Shown here: positions 26,363-36,186 of the stretch, piece by piece
Position numbering within the stretch: position 1 is the stretch's first letter
Layout of the letters: each line of letters opens with the position of its first letter
From: Bauldia sp.
GTDB lineage: Bacteria; Pseudomonadota; Alphaproteobacteria; Rhizobiales; Kaistiaceae
NCBI GenBank assembly: GCA_026126025.1
Contig: JAHCJZ010000006.1
Span: forward strand, 161,575-225,574
Reading direction: 5' to 3'
Length of the DNA: 64,000 bases
Translations under genes and position numbers: made by a program
The notes under the pieces: generated by a model
What the model saw: only the letters and a program-made list of their open reading frames with translations
Database searches by the model: none
Told to the model about the DNA's origin: nothing

Positions 26363-26814
26363 CGCGCATCTATGTGAAGATCGTCGCCGACCTCTTCCAT
26401 CCCGGCCATGTCCGCTTCCTCGCGGCCGCGCGTGCGCTGGGCGACCATCTGACGGCCTGCGTCGTGCCGGACGAGCGGGTGGCAGCCGGAAAGGGCAGGA
26501 CCCCGGTGATGACCGTGGCGGAGCGCGCCGAGGTCGTCGCGGCATGCCGCCATGTCGACGCCGTCATCACCAACGGGCCGCGGATCATCACCCGCGCCTT
26601 CATGGACGACCGCGGATTCGACATCTACGCCTTCGGCGCGGTCGACGCCGTCGAGCTCAACACCAAGCTCGCCGAATGCGCTGACCTTCCCGACCATCGC
26701 CGGGCGCAGATTCCCTATTCCGCGGGCATCTCCACGACGCAGCTCATCCGGCGCATCGCGGAGCGCCGGGAGGCGGCCGGCGATCGCGTCCGGCGGGCGC
26801 TCCCGACGCGATGA
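26359..26814 (+). CDS. Cytidylyltransferase (glycerol-3-phosphate/ethanolamine-phosphate type)
   Basis: The 151-residue nucleotidyltransferase has the HxGH signature HPGH (14-17) in ADLFHPGHVRFL, the TPVMTVAER block, and the C-terminal ISTTQLIRRI that closes over CTP. TagD and the eukaryotic ethanolamine-phosphate cytidylyltransferases share these. It would activate a phospho-alcohol as its CDP derivative, the donor for the preceding transferase. The Arg of the usual RTxGISTT is replaced (PYSAGISTT). The gene overlaps both neighbours by four bases. Confidence 0.82.
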   Translation: MTRIYVKIVADLFHPGHVRFLAAARALGDHLTACVVPDERVAAGKGRTPVMTVAERAEVVAACRHVDAVITNGPRIITRAFMDDRGFDIYAFGAVDAVELNTKLAECADLPDHRRAQIPYSAGISTTQLIRRIAERREAAGDRVRRALPTR

Positions 26815-27614
26815 CCGGCGCGGCTGCCGAAGCCAGCCGCGCGTGGAACGCGATGATGATGGCGGCCGACCGGGATTATCCGGCCGCCACGCCGCCCCGT
26901 GTGCGCTACGCGATCCTCTCGGTGCCGCGCAGCGGTTCGACGCTTCTCGCGCGGGCCCTCGGCGCGTCGCGGCGCTATGGCGACCCGCACGAATACCTCA
27001 ATCCCAATGCGATCGACGCGTGGAAGGCCGGCCGTGCCGTGAGTGAGGCGTTCGACCTTGCGACCTACCTGTCGGAGATCGAGCGGCGGCGAACCTCGCC
27101 GGAGGGGTATTTCGGGATCAAGGTCCACTTCCGCCATTTCACGCTCGCCTATGGCGACCGCGCTTTCGCGGCCGCCGCCGATTTCGTCGCGCGGCAGGAT
27201 CGCCTGATCTTCATCCGGCGCCGCGACCAGGTCGCGCAGGCGGTGAGCTATCACGCCGCGCGCAGCACCGGCCGATGGACGTCGGAGCATGAGCCGTTCT
27301 TCGGACCGGCGCCGGTGAGCGCGGTTCCGTTCGACGTGCCGGCGCTGGATGCATGCCTCGACGAGGTCGTCCGCGGCGAGGCGAACTGGCGTTCGGTGCT
27401 CGCGGCGTGCGGCAGCCCGTTCCTGGAGATCGACTATGAGGATCTGGTCGGGGACTATGAGGCGACCGTCGCGACGGCCCTCCGATGGCTCGGCGCCAGC
27501 GCGCCGGTTGTCCCGCCGCTGCCCACCCGGCCGAGCCGCATCGGGGCGGACGGGCTGCTCGACCGCTACCGCCGCCTGAGGGCGTCCGGAACCATCGCCG
27601 CCGGCGGGGGTTAG
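26811..27614 (+). CDS. Stf0-type sulfotransferase
   Basis: The 267-residue enzyme has the 5'-phosphosulfate-binding loop VPRSGST (38-44) and the 3'-phosphate segment IFIRRRDQVAQAVSYHAA, with HEYLNP and a GIKVHF block. These match the Stf0 family (PF09037), whose founding member sulfates trehalose in mycobacteria. Rhizobial relatives sulfate surface glycans or Nod factors. It uses PAPS as donor. Translational coupling to the cytidylyltransferase suggests it decorates the same product. The C-terminus is Gly-rich and short. The acceptor is unknown. Confidence 0.82.
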   Translation: MTGAAAEASRAWNAMMMAADRDYPAATPPRVRYAILSVPRSGSTLLARALGASRRYGDPHEYLNPNAIDAWKAGRAVSEAFDLATYLSEIERRRTSPEGYFGIKVHFRHFTLAYGDRAFAAAADFVARQDRLIFIRRRDQVAQAVSYHAARSTGRWTSEHEPFFGPAPVSAVPFDVPALDACLDEVVRGEANWRSVLAACGSPFLEIDYEDLVGDYEATVATALRWLGASAPVVPPLPTRPSRIGADGLLDRYRRLRASGTIAAGGG

Positions 27615-27848
27615 TCCGCGTGGATGCGGCGCGCGTCAATCGGACATGGCGGCACCGGGCAACGAGGTCGGTTTTTCCGATTTCCCTCCTCGGCCAACGC
27701 ATCGGCAGACGAGGCCCTGTCCCGCCCGCGCCGCATCCTCTTCTCCTTGACCTTCTCTCCTTGACCTTCGCCGTTCCGCGCTGCAATTAGCAGCCGCTTG
27801 AACCGCTTACCCGCGCTCGTGTGCGGGAGTGAGCAAGGAGACCCGAAC

Positions 27849-29849
27849 ATGACCGATGCCGCCGCCGGCGCATCCTCCCGCCAGATCAATCTCACCTTCC
27901 CCGACGGCTCGATCCGCCCGTTCCCCGCCGGCACGACCGGCCGCGCCATCGCCGAGGGCATCTCGAAATCGCTCGCGAAGAAGGCGGCCGCCGTCGCGCT
28001 GGACGACGTCCTTGCCGATCTCTCCGCGCCGATCGAGCGCGATGCGAAGATCGAGATCGTCACCCGCGACGATCCGCGGACGCTGCCCCTCATCCGCCAC
28101 GACGCCGCGCATGTGATGGCCGAGGCGGTGCAGGAGCTGTGGCCGGGCACCCAGGTGACCATCGGCCCGGTGATCGAGAACGGCTTCTTCTACGACTTCT
28201 TCCGCAACGAGCCCTTCACGCTCGACGACCTGCCGCGCATCGAGGAGAAGATGCGCGAGATCATCAGGCGGAACGCGCCCTTCACCGTCGAGACCTGGGA
28301 CCGCGAGCGCACCAAAGAGGTGTTCCGCGACAAGGGCGAGGGCTTCAAGGTCGAGCTCGTCGACGCCATCCCGGGCGACGAGCCGATCAAGATCTATCAC
28401 CAGGGCGAGTGGTTCGACCTCTGCCGCGGGCCGCACATGGCCTCGACCGGCCAGGTCGGCGACGCCTTCAAGCTGACCAAGGTGGCCGGCGCCTATTGGC
28501 GCGGCGATTCCAACAACCCGATGCTGACCCGCATCTACGGCACCGCGTGGCATAGCAAGGAGGAGCTCGACGCTTATCTCCATATGCTGGAGGAGGCCGA
28601 GAAGCGCGACCATCGCCGCCTCGGCCGCGAGCTCGACCTCTTCCATTTCCAGGAGGAGGGGCCGGGCACCGTGTTCTGGCACCCCAGGGGCTGGACGATG
28701 TTCCAGGAGCTGATCGCCTATATGCGGCGGCGGCTGCGCGGCAGCTATGCCGAGGTCAACGCGCCGCAGATGCTCGACAAGTCGCTCTGGGAGACTTCGG
28801 GCCACTGGGCGTGGTTCCGCGAGAACATGTTCAAGGCGATTGCCGCCGGCGACGACGCGGAGAAGGAGGACAATGAGCGCGTCTACGCGATCAAGCCGAT
28901 GAACTGCCCGGGTCACATCCAGATCTTCAAGCACGGCTTGAAGAGCTACCGCGATCTACCGATGCGGCTGGCGGAATTCGGCGTCGTCCATCGCTATGAA
29001 CCCTCGGGCGCCCTCCATGGACTCATGCGGGTGCGCGCCTTCACCCAGGACGACGCGCACATCTTCTGCACCGAGGACCAGATGGCCGAGGAGTGCCTGA
29101 AGATCAACGAGCTGATCCTGTCGACCTACGCCCATTTCGATTTCCAGAAGATCGTCGTGAGGCTCTCGACCCGGCCGGAAAAGCGGGTCGGCTCGGATCG
29201 CGCCTGGGACCACGCCGAGGAGATCATGCACGGCGTCCTCAGGCAGATCGAGGAGCGCTCCGGCGGCCGCATCACCACCGGGATCAACCCCGGCGAGGGC
29301 GCGTTCTACGGGCCGAAATTCGAGTATGTGCTGCGTGACGCGATCGGCCGCGACTGGCAGTGCGGCACCACCCAGGTCGACCTCAACCTCCCCGGCCTCT
29401 TCGGCGCGTTCTATATCGACAGCAATGGCGACAAGCAGGTGCCGGTGATGATCCACCGCGCGATCTGCGGCTCGATGGAGCGCTTCCTCGGCATCCTGAT
29501 CGAGAACTTCGCCGGCCACTTCCCGCTGTGGTTCGCGCCGGTGCAGGCAGTGGTCGCCACCATTACCTCGGACGCCGACGACTACGCGAAGGCGGTGAAC
29601 GAGCGGCTGTCGCGCGCAGGGTTCCGGACCGAGATCGACCTTCGCAACGAGAAGATCAACTACAAGGTCCGCGAGCACTCGCTCGCCAAGGTTCCGGTCA
29701 TCCTCGTCTGCGGCAAGCGCGAGGCGGAGGAGGGGACGGTCAACATCCGCCGCCTCGGCTCCCGCGACCAGGAGGTGCTGCCGCTCGACGAAGCGGTGGC
29801 CCGGCTCCAGCACGAAGCGATCCCGCCGGATCTGCGGGAGGTCAACTAG
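27849..29849 (+). CDS. thrS: Threonyl-tRNA synthetase
   Basis: The 666-residue class II synthetase has a TGS domain (about 10-75), the second editing domain ([11 protein letters not shown], then DLCRGPH), the catalytic core with zinc ligands in MNCPGHIQI and motif 2 [15 protein letters not shown], and the C-terminal anticodon-binding domain from about 560. It charges tRNA-Thr and edits mischarged serine. ATG 27849 follows AGGAGACCC. No leader RNA element is recognisable in the 234 bases upstream, which hold a direct repeat of tctccttgacctt. Confidence 0.97.
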   Translation: MTDAAAGASSRQINLTFPDGSIRPFPAGTTGRAIAEGISKSLAKKAAAVALDDVLADLSAPIERDAKIEIVTRDDPRTLPLIRHDAAHVMAEAVQELWPGTQVTIGPVIENGFFYDFFRNEPFTLDDLPRIEEKMREIIRRNAPFTVETWDRERTKEVFRDKGEGFKVELVDAIPGDEPIKIYHQGEWFDLCRGPHMASTGQVGDAFKLTKVAGAYWRGDSNNPMLTRIYGTAWHSKEELDAYLHMLEEAEKRDHRRLGRELDLFHFQEEGPGTVFWHPRGWTMFQELIAYMRRRLRGSYAEVNAPQMLDKSLWETSGHWAWFRENMFKAIAAGDDAEKEDNERVYAIKPMNCPGHIQIFKHGLKSYRDLPMRLAEFGVVHRYEPSGALHGLMRVRAFTQDDAHIFCTEDQMAEECLKINELILSTYAHFDFQKIVVRLSTRPEKRVGSDRAWDHAEEIMHGVLRQIEERSGGRITTGINPGEGAFYGPKFEYVLRDAIGRDWQCGTTQVDLNLPGLFGAFYIDSNGDKQVPVMIHRAICGSMERFLGILIENFAGHFPLWFAPVQAVVATITSDADDYAKAVNERLSRAGFRTEIDLRNEKINYKVREHSLAKVPVILVCGKREAEEGTVNIRRLGSRDQEVLPLDEAVARLQHEAIPPDLREVN

Positions 29850-29897
29850 GCTCGCGCCCGCGCTTCTCCCTTCGCCGGAATGACGAGTCTGGAGGGG

Positions 29898-31004
29898 TTA
29901 GCCGCCGCCTGCGGCGGCTTCGACGGGGCGGGCGTCGCCGACCACGACCTCGACGTCGCGATTGACGCCGGGGACGATTGAGAACGGCACCTCGAAGACC
30001 GAGCCGTCATGGATGGCGATGGCGGTGTAGTCGCCGGCCGCGAGCACGATGGACGGGAAGGCGCCGACGCTCTCGAAGACGCTCTCGCCGCCGGGGCTCA
30101 CCACCTGCCACGAGGTGTTGGCCAGCGCCTCGCCGCCGCGCTCGGTGACGAGCTTCAGCGTCACCTGGGCCGCCTCGTGCTCGAGCGAGAGGTCGGTGAG
30201 GAGCCCGGCTTCCACCTCGATGTCGGCGCGCACCACGGCGTTGCCGTCCCCGTAGCTGGAGACGACGTGGTAGAAACCGGCGTTGAGCCGAACGATGTCG
30301 CCGGGCGACGCGTTCTCGACGATCGGCGTGCCTTCGAGGCGCGCGGGATCGTCGACGAAGATGTCGAACCGCACCTCGCCGGCGCGAAGCCTCGTGTCGT
30401 CCCCGACGGTGGCGTGAAGCCTGAGGCCGCCGGCATTGAGCACCACGACATGGTCGCTGCCGCCGGGCGGCACGCGGAGCATCCCCACGACCTGGGCATG
30501 CCCGTAGGCGGTGTAGATGTAGTAGCCGCCGGTCTGGATGTTGATCGACGCGACCCCGCCCTGCGCCTCGGCCACCAGCGGATACCGGCCGTCCGCACCG
30601 GCCGTGCCGGAGAAGATGCCCCAGCGCACGCCGTGCGGAATCGCCGGCCCGCCGGGCACCAGCACCGCCGACAGCGTGACCGGCTGCGGCAGTGCGTCCG
30701 AATCCGGGCCCTGCAGCAATGGGGCAAGATCGAGCGGCGTGTCGGCGGCGGGGAGGAAGCCGAGGGCGTCCGGCGCGTTGCCGAGCGCCTCGGGCGGAAT
30801 GAGAAGGCCCGGACCCTCCGCATCGGCCGGGGGGGCGGGCGCCACGACATGCAGCGGATTGGGGAGCGGGAAGGGGATGAATTCGTCGTCGGCGGGCTCG
30901 GCGTCCTGCGCCATCGCCGCCCCGGCGAAGGCAAACGCGACCAGCGCCGCCAGCGCAGCGATGCGCGCGCGGCGGCCGCGAGCCGGTCTTCGACGATCCG
31001 TCAT
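29898..31004 (-). CDS. Secreted protein with three beta-sandwich repeats
   Basis: The 368-residue protein has a twin-Arg-rich N-terminus and signal peptide (cleavage near AMAQD, residue 33). A low-complexity Pro/Ala linker is followed by three repeats of about 85-90 residues with a shared pattern: a TL(S/K) strand, a (W/F)xI or WQV strand, then YxxxxxYG or GDYTAIA and a final VxVxxG. The pattern looks like carboxypeptidase-regulatory or PEGA-like domains. The block GFYHVVSSYGDGNAVV is strongly conserved in similar uncharacterised Hyphomicrobiales proteins that I recall. Periplasmic or surface location is expected and function is unknown. Confidence 0.7.
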   Translation of the reverse strand: MTDRRRPARGRRARIAALAALVAFAFAGAAMAQDAEPADDEFIPFPLPNPLHVVAPAPPADAEGPGLLIPPEALGNAPDALGFLPAADTPLDLAPLLQGPDSDALPQPVTLSAVLVPGGPAIPHGVRWGIFSGTAGADGRYPLVAEAQGGVASINIQTGGYYIYTAYGHAQVVGMLRVPPGGSDHVVVLNAGGLRLHATVGDDTRLRAGEVRFDIFVDDPARLEGTPIVENASPGDIVRLNAGFYHVVSSYGDGNAVVRADIEVEAGLLTDLSLEHEAAQVTLKLVTERGGEALANTSWQVVSPGGESVFESVGAFPSIVLAAGDYTAIAIHDGSVFEVPFSIVPGVNRDVEVVVGDARPVEAAAGGG

Positions 31005-31130
31005 GCCCCGAATTTCTCCGACCGCGTCGGACTATGCCAGCGGATTGTTCATCGGCATGGAAATGGCGAATTTGCGGCCTTGCGGCGATTGCCCCATATC
31101 CGCGCCCATCCGTCGCGCGAAAGGACCGGA

Positions 31131-31712
31131 ATGATGACGCCGATCGAGCTTCTCACCCAGCGGCGCACCGTGCCGGCCGCCTATCTCGGACCGCCCGGGC
31201 CGACCGCGAAACAGCTGGCGACGCTGCTGGCGGCGGCCGTCCGCGTGCCGGATCACGGCAAGCTCGGCCCGTGGCGGTTCATCGTGTTCGAGGGCGAGGC
31301 GCGGCTGGAGGCGAGCCGGAAGCTGGCCGAACTGCACCTGCGCAAGCAGCCTGAGCTTCCTGCCGAGGAGCAAGCGAAGGACGACGTGCGGCTGGCGCTA
31401 GCGCCGACGGTGATTGCCGTGGTGAGCCGGGCGGCGCCCCACGTGAAGATCCCGGAATGGGAGCAGCTTCTGTCGGCCGGCGCGGTGGCGATGAACCTCC
31501 TCAACGCCGCCACCGCGATCGGCCTTGCGGCGCAATGGCTGACGGGATGGCCGGCCTATGATGCCGACGCGCGGGCGCTGCTCGGCCTTGAGCCCTTCGA
31601 GCGGATCGCGGCGTTCGTCCATGTCGGCACGCCGACCATGCCGCCGCTGGAGCGGTGGCGGCCGGACCCCGCGGCGCTCGTCACCCGCTGGGCCGCGCCG
31701 CCCGGCGATTAA
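31131..31712 (+). CDS. Nitroreductase family protein
   Basis: The 193-residue FMN-dependent oxidoreductase is of the compact YdjA-like class: an N-terminal PIELLTQRRTV, the flavin-contacting RVPDHGKLGPWRF, and a C-terminal LNAATAIGLAAQW and VGTPT block. It would reduce nitro compounds or quinones with NAD(P)H, and the natural substrate is unknown. Tandem ATG codons at 31131 and 31134 make the exact start uncertain by one residue. The stop codon lies in a CtrA-like half-site for the next gene. Confidence 0.88.
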   Translation: MMTPIELLTQRRTVPAAYLGPPGPTAKQLATLLAAAVRVPDHGKLGPWRFIVFEGEARLEASRKLAELHLRKQPELPAEEQAKDDVRLALAPTVIAVVSRAAPHVKIPEWEQLLSAGAVAMNLLNAATAIGLAAQWLTGWPAYDADARALLGLEPFERIAAFVHVGTPTMPPLERWRPDPAALVTRWAAPPGD

Positions 31713-31755
31713 CCGCGCCTTTACCGTGATCCGTGCACCCTTAACCCGGCGCTAA
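31709..31755 (+). promoter_or_regulatory. Two near-consensus CtrA sites before the DUF2336 gene
   Basis: The sequence ttaaccgcgccttta (31709-31723) is TTAA-N7-TTTA and ttaacccggcgctaa (31741-31755) is TTAA-N7-CTAA. Each has one mismatch to the CtrA consensus. The second ends 39 bases before the start codon, which suits control of the DUF2336 gene. Confidence 0.5.
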
Positions 31756-31794
31756 CCCTAACGGGCGGTTAGCGGCGTGCGCGTATGAGGGGAC

Positions 31795-32925
31795 ATGGAC
31801 GTCGGCGCCTTTCGGATGCGGATGGAATCGGCCCTTCCGACGCGGCGGGCCGAAGAGGCGTTCGCGCTCGGCCGCGCCTATCTCCACGAAGACCTTCGCT
31901 CCGGCGCCCGCGATTCGATGGAGACGGCGATTACGCTTCTCCTCGACGATCCCTCGCCCATGGTGCGCCGGGCGCTTGCCGAGGCGCTGGCCGCCAGCCC
32001 GGAAGCGCCCCGCCACGCGATCCTGACGCTCGCCGCCGACCGCGCCGACATCGCGGCGCTGATCGTCGCCCGCTCGCCCGTCCTCCTCGACGGCGAGCTG
32101 GTCGACCTCGCCGCCACGATGATCGAGCCGGTCCAGGACGCGATCGCCGCGCGCCCGGTTCTTTCGACCGCGGTGTCGGCCGCGCTCACCGAGCTCGGCA
32201 CGCTCAAGGCGTGCCGCACGCTGGTGGCGAATCCCGGCGCCGAGGTCGCCAAGGTCAGCCTCCACCGCCTCGTCGACCGCTGGGGCGACGATGCCGAGAT
32301 CCGCGACTCGCTGCTGTCGCGCGCCGACCTTCCGGGCGAGATCCGCCAGAGCCTGGTGCGCTCGCTCAGCGTCGCGCTCGGCAACCTCGTCTCGATGCGC
32401 GCCTGGCTCGACCGGGACCGCGCCACGACCGTCACCCGCGACGCCTGCGACCGCGCCACCGTCGCGATCGCCGCGGAGACCGCCTCGGACGATCTGGTGC
32501 CGATGGCCGAGCATCTCCGCGTCACCGGCCAGCTCACCACGTCGCTGCTGCTTCGCGCGGTCTGCGCCGGCAATGCCGCGTTCTTCTCGGCCGCGCTGGC
32601 CGTGCTGTCGCGCCTGCCGGAGCGGCGCTGCCGCGAGTTGGTGTTCGACGGCAAGGTCGCCGCGCTCCGCGCCGTCTATGGCCGCGCCGGGCTGCCGCCG
32701 GTCGCGTTCGACGCCTTCATGGCGGCGATCCATATCTGCCGCCAGTGGCGCGGCACGATCGCCGATCCGCAGGCGCGCCTTCGCCTGACGCGGCGCCTCG
32801 TCGAGGACGTGCTGGCGCGCTACGTCGCGATCACCGACAGCGAGATGAACGAGCTGACCGCGATGCTGCGCCGCTTCGCGGCCGACGCCGCCCGCGCCGC
32901 GGCCCGGGCGATTGCCGCTGCCTAG
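31795..32925 (+). CDS. DUF2336 domain protein (HEAT-like helical)
   Basis: The 376-residue all-helical protein matches the alphaproteobacterial DUF2336 family (PF10098). It has [20 protein letters not shown] near residue 58, a series of repeat-like helix pairs with LxxRLVDR and LxxRADLP, and a C-terminal [11 protein letters not shown]. Family members are unstudied but often lie in regulons for motility or the cell cycle. The two CtrA-like boxes upstream agree with that. Its stop codon shares the bases CTAG with the stop of nadK on the other strand. Confidence 0.83.
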   Translation: MDVGAFRMRMESALPTRRAEEAFALGRAYLHEDLRSGARDSMETAITLLLDDPSPMVRRALAEALAASPEAPRHAILTLAADRADIAALIVARSPVLLDGELVDLAATMIEPVQDAIAARPVLSTAVSAALTELGTLKACRTLVANPGAEVAKVSLHRLVDRWGDDAEIRDSLLSRADLPGEIRQSLVRSLSVALGNLVSMRAWLDRDRATTVTRDACDRATVAIAAETASDDLVPMAEHLRVTGQLTTSLLLRAVCAGNAAFFSAALAVLSRLPERRCRELVFDGKVAALRAVYGRAGLPPVAFDAFMAAIHICRQWRGTIADPQARLRLTRRLVEDVLARYVAITDSEMNELTAMLRRFAADAARAAARAIAAA

Positions 32926-33704
32926 TAGCGGAACTGCTCGGCGAGGATCCGTTCGTCCCACGAATGGTCGGGGTCGAACATCACGAGGCTCGACGCCCCG
33001 CGGTCCTGGCGCACGGTCACCTCGGTCACCGACTTGATCTCGGTGTGATCGGCGACGGCGTTCACCGGGCGCTTGCCCGCGTCGAGGACCTCGATCCGCA
33101 CCTCCGCGCGCTCGGGGATGAGCGCGCCGCGCCACAGCCGTGGCCGGAACGGGCTGAGCGGGGTGAGCGCCAGCAGCGGTGCGTTGATCGGGATGATCGG
33201 CCCGTGGGCGGAGAGGTTGTACGCCGTGCTGCCGGCGGCGGTGGCGACGAGGATGCCGTCGCAGATCAACTCCGCCATGCGCTCCTTGCCGTCGATCAGG
33301 ATGCGCAGCCGCGCTGCCTGGTAGGATTGGCGCAGCAGCGAGACCTCGTTGAAGGCGTAGGCCTTGCTGACCTTGCCGTCGGTATCGAGCGCCGACATTG
33401 CGAGCGGGTGGATGGTGGTAGCCTCGGCCGCCGCGAGCCGCGCCTCGAGGCCTTCCGGGCGGTACTCGTTCATGAGGAAACCGACGGTGCCGCAATTCAT
33501 GCCGTAGATCGGCTTGCCGGTGTTCATGAAGCGGTGCAGCGTCTGCAGCATGAAGCCGTCGCCGCCGAGCGCGACGATGGTCGCGGCGTCTTCCGGGTCC
33601 GCGTTGCCGTAGGCGGCGCTCAACTGGACGAGGGCGGCCCGCGCCTCTTCCGCCGCGCTGGCGATGAAGGCGATCGCCCCGGCTTTCGGCGACTTCGCGG
33701 CCAT
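32922..33704 (-). CDS. nadK: NAD kinase
   Basis: The 260-residue enzyme phosphorylates NAD to NADP. It has the NAD kinase motifs GGDGFML (near 48), NEYRPEG and the NE/D block AFNEVSLLR. The core also has [22 protein letters not shown], where the glycine-rich loop holds the diphosphate. ATG 33704 gives the usual rhizobial length. The frame is open further upstream but overlaps cutA antisense. It converges on the DUF2336 gene with a four-base tail overlap. Confidence 0.95.
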   Translation of the reverse strand: MAAKSPKAGAIAFIASAAEEARAALVQLSAAYGNADPEDAATIVALGGDGFMLQTLHRFMNTGKPIYGMNCGTVGFLMNEYRPEGLEARLAAAEATTIHPLAMSALDTDGKVSKAYAFNEVSLLRQSYQAARLRILIDGKERMAELICDGILVATAAGSTAYNLSAHGPIIPINAPLLALTPLSPFRPRLWRGALIPERAEVRIEVLDAGKRPVNAVADHTEIKSVTEVTVRQDRGASSLVMFDPDHSWDERILAEQFRY

Positions 33705-33776
33705 GTATGGTCCTGCCCGATGGGTGGCTGCACCTAGCATGGCGCGGCCCCGCTTTCCACGGGGGACCCGGACGGC

Positions 33777-34106
33777 ATGGACGACGAGAACGAGCCGGTC
33801 GCGATCTACGTCACCTTTCCCGACATGGCGACCGCGGAAGCGATCGGCGGCGCGGTGGTGGAGGAGGGGCTCGCCGCCTGCATCAACATCCTGCCCCAGA
33901 TGCGCTCGATCTATCGCTGGAAGGGCGCCATCTCGCGCGACGACGAGGTGGTGGGGATCATGAAGACCCGCCGCGCGCGGGTGGAGGCGATCGTCGCCGC
34001 CATCGAGGCGCGGCACCCATACGAGACGCCGGCCATCGTGGTGCTGCCGATCGTCGGCGGGAGCCGTGGCTATCTCGACTGGATCGTCGCGGAGACCTCG
34101 GGCTGA
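33777..34106 (+). CDS. cutA: Divalent cation tolerance protein CutA
   Basis: The 109-residue protein is a trimeric CutA1 (PF03091). Its blocks are [36 protein letters not shown] and the C-terminal [13 protein letters not shown]. CutA proteins bind copper and resemble PII signalling proteins; the physiological role is unsettled. It diverges from nadK. A family B palindrome starts 18 bases after its stop. Confidence 0.95.
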   Translation: MDDENEPVAIYVTFPDMATAEAIGGAVVEEGLAACINILPQMRSIYRWKGAISRDDEVVGIMKTRRARVEAIVAAIEARHPYETPAIVVLPIVGGSRGYLDWIVAETSG

Positions 34107-34124
34107 CCACGTCCCCATGGGGTC

Positions 34125-34204
34125 GTCACCCCGGCGAAGGCCGGGGTCCAGAGCCGCAGGCGCCGCGCTCGCGGCTTCTGGATTCCGGCCTTCGCCGGAA
34201 TGAC
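34125..34204. repeat. Palindromic repeat, family B copy 1
   Basis: The arms gtcaccccggcgaaggccgg and its inverted partner ending ccggccttcgccggaatgac pair over about 28 bases, with compensating changes, around a short spacer. Full copies are at 43886, 58799 and, in variant form, 53585. Half copies are near 14525 and 29870. Confidence 0.88.
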
Positions 34205-34349
34205 GAAAGAAGGGGTGGGATTGGCGGGCAAACCGCATTGTCGGGAAGATCGATTCAATTTTTCGGAGTTCTTTCAGCGGGATTTAGCGGCCGGCCGGTA
34301 ACGCTCGGTACCTGACGGCCCGCGACGAGGCCGGGAGGGGGAGCATCCG

Positions 34350-35204
34350 ATGCAAGCAGCCGCAGCCTTTCATCGCACCTGGGCCAATCCCGAGGACTCC
34401 CTCGGCACCCGGACGCTGACGCTGTCCGATCGCCGCGTCCTAGCGTTCCATGTCGTCGGCGCCGCCGACGGTCCGACGCTGTTCCATCACCATGCGAGCC
34501 CCGGCTCGCGGCTCGACGTTGCCGCGATCGACGGGATCGCGCGCGAGCTCGGCGTGCGCGTCGTCGGCGTCGATCGCCCCGGCATCGGGCGGAGCTCGCC
34601 GCGGCCGACCGGCGGGCCGTGTACTTTCGCGCAGGACATCGCGGTCCTTGCCGACCATCTCGGCGCCGAGCGCTTCTGCGTTTCCGGCGCAGAGGAGGGC
34701 GCAGCGTTCGCGCTGGCCTGCGCCTCGGCCATTCCGGCCGAACGGATGCGGCTCGCGATTCTCTGCGCGCCCGGCGTCGCTCGCACGTCGCAGGAGATCG
34801 TCGAGGCGGCGGCGGCGCGGATGACCGTGCCGGCCCGCGACGTTGCCGGTGTCGTTGCCTGGGACGCGCGCAGCACCGCCGAGTGGTTCTGGAACGAGCG
34901 AGCCGCCACGGCGTCCGGCTATGACTGCGAGGTCCTGTCGCGGCCTTCGGTGCGGCCCGCGCTGGTCGCCTCGACGCGCGAATCGGTCCGCAACGGTCCG
35001 CTCGCGCTCCTTCGCGACATCGCGCAGGCCGGGTGCTGGAACGTCGACTGCCGCGAGGTGAAGGGCGAGGTCGAGGTGTGGGGCGGCGGCGATGCTGCGC
35101 TTGCCGCCGGCGCCCGGCAGGTCGCGATCCCCGGCGCCGGCCGGCTCGTCTTCCTCGGCGAGATCGACGGCATCCTCGGCCGGGTCAAGGCGGCCTTGCG
35201 CTAG
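34350..35204 (+). CDS. Alpha/beta-hydrolase-fold protein lacking catalytic Ser and His
   Basis: The 284-residue protein has the fold markers of the HHG-PGSR group ([11 protein letters not shown] near 44-54, [13 protein letters not shown]) and the usual strand order. The nucleophile elbow reads GAEEG (113-117) in place of GxSxG, so the Ser position is Glu 115. The C-terminal motif reads PGAGRL, with Arg 265 where PGAGH has its catalytic His. Hydrolase activity by the normal mechanism is therefore unlikely. It may be a binding or regulatory pseudoenzyme. GGGAGGGGGAG precedes the ATG. Confidence 0.78.
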   Translation: MQAAAAFHRTWANPEDSLGTRTLTLSDRRVLAFHVVGAADGPTLFHHHASPGSRLDVAAIDGIARELGVRVVGVDRPGIGRSSPRPTGGPCTFAQDIAVLADHLGAERFCVSGAEEGAAFALACASAIPAERMRLAILCAPGVARTSQEIVEAAAARMTVPARDVAGVVAWDARSTAEWFWNERAATASGYDCEVLSRPSVRPALVASTRESVRNGPLALLRDIAQAGCWNVDCREVKGEVEVWGGGDAALAAGARQVAIPGAGRLVFLGEIDGILGRVKAALR

Positions 35205-35268
35205 CGCCGGTTGCGGCGCGCGGAACGCGCGGCTAACTCTCGGCCCGATCACGGGCCGAGGGGGCGGC

Positions 35269-36165
35269 ATGGCGACCATCATCGACGGAACGGCAAGCGC
35301 CGCGCGGCTGACCGATCGCGTCGCCGCGGCCGCTGCGGACCTCCAGGAGGCCGGCGTGAAGCCGGGGCTTGCCGTGGTCCTCGTTGGCAGCGACCCGGCG
35401 AGCCAGGTCTATGTCGCCAACAAGAGCCGGACCGCGGATGCGCTCGGCTTTTATTCCGTCCAGCACACCCTGCCGGCCGAGACCACGGAGGCAGAGCTGC
35501 TGGCGCTGGTCGAGACGCTCAACCGCGATCCCGCGATCCACGGCATCCTCGTGCAGTTCCCGGTGCCCGCGCATATCGCGCAGCGGAAGGTGATCGAGAC
35601 GATCCGCGCAGAGAAGGATGTCGACGGGCTCAATCCGCTCAATGTCGGCCGCCTCGCCGGCGAGGGGCCGGAGCACGCGCTGGTGCCATGCACGCCGGCC
35701 GGCTGTCTGGTGCTGCTGCGCGAGACGCTGGGCGACCTGACCGGGCGCCATGCGGTGGTGATCGGGCGGTCGAACCTCGTCGGCAAGCCGGTGGCGCAGC
35801 TTCTCCTCCACGCCAACTGCACCGTGACGATCGCTCACAGCCGGACCAGCGACCTGCCGAAGGTCGTCCGTCAGGGCGACATCGTCGTGGCGGCGGTCGG
35901 CCGGCCGCAGATGGTGCGCGGCGCCTGGATCAAGACCGGCGCGACGGTGATCGACGTCGGCATCAACCGTATCGCCGCCCCGGAGCGCGGCGAGGGCAGG
36001 ACGCGCCTCGTCGGCGACGTCGCCTTCGACGAGGCGGTGGACGTCGCCGCGGCGATCACCCCGGTGCCGAAGGGCGTCGGGCCGATGACCATCGCCATGC
36101 TGATGGCGAACACCGTCACCGCCGCCGCCCGCGCCGCCGGCCGCGAAGCGCCGAGCTTCTTCTAG
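35269..36165 (+). CDS. folD: Methylenetetrahydrofolate dehydrogenase/cyclohydrolase
   Basis: The 298-residue bifunctional enzyme interconverts 5,10-methylene- and 10-formyl-tetrahydrofolate, supplying one-carbon units for the purine genes that follow in this window. Conserved blocks are [16 protein letters not shown] with the catalytic Lys, [29 protein letters not shown], the NADP loop [14 protein letters not shown] and the end [22 protein letters not shown] precedes the start. Family A repeats follow within 25 bases. Confidence 0.96.
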   Translation: MATIIDGTASAARLTDRVAAAAADLQEAGVKPGLAVVLVGSDPASQVYVANKSRTADALGFYSVQHTLPAETTEAELLALVETLNRDPAIHGILVQFPVPAHIAQRKVIETIRAEKDVDGLNPLNVGRLAGEGPEHALVPCTPAGCLVLLRETLGDLTGRHAVVIGRSNLVGKPVAQLLLHANCTVTIAHSRTSDLPKVVRQGDIVVAAVGRPQMVRGAWIKTGATVIDVGINRIAAPERGEGRTRLVGDVAFDEAVDVAAAITPVPKGVGPMTIAMLMANTVTAAARAAGREAPSFF

Positions 36166-36186
36166 CCCTCTGAACTAACGCGTTCT

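Noticed and set aside
27615..27848. T-box or other riboswitch before thrS
   Set aside because: No T-box sequence (TGGNACCGCG-like) or specifier stem is visible, and T-boxes are not expected in this lineage.
31741..33495. 584-residue open frame on the minus strand
   Set aside because: It runs across both the DUF2336 gene and nadK out of frame, and its composition is that of a shadow frame.
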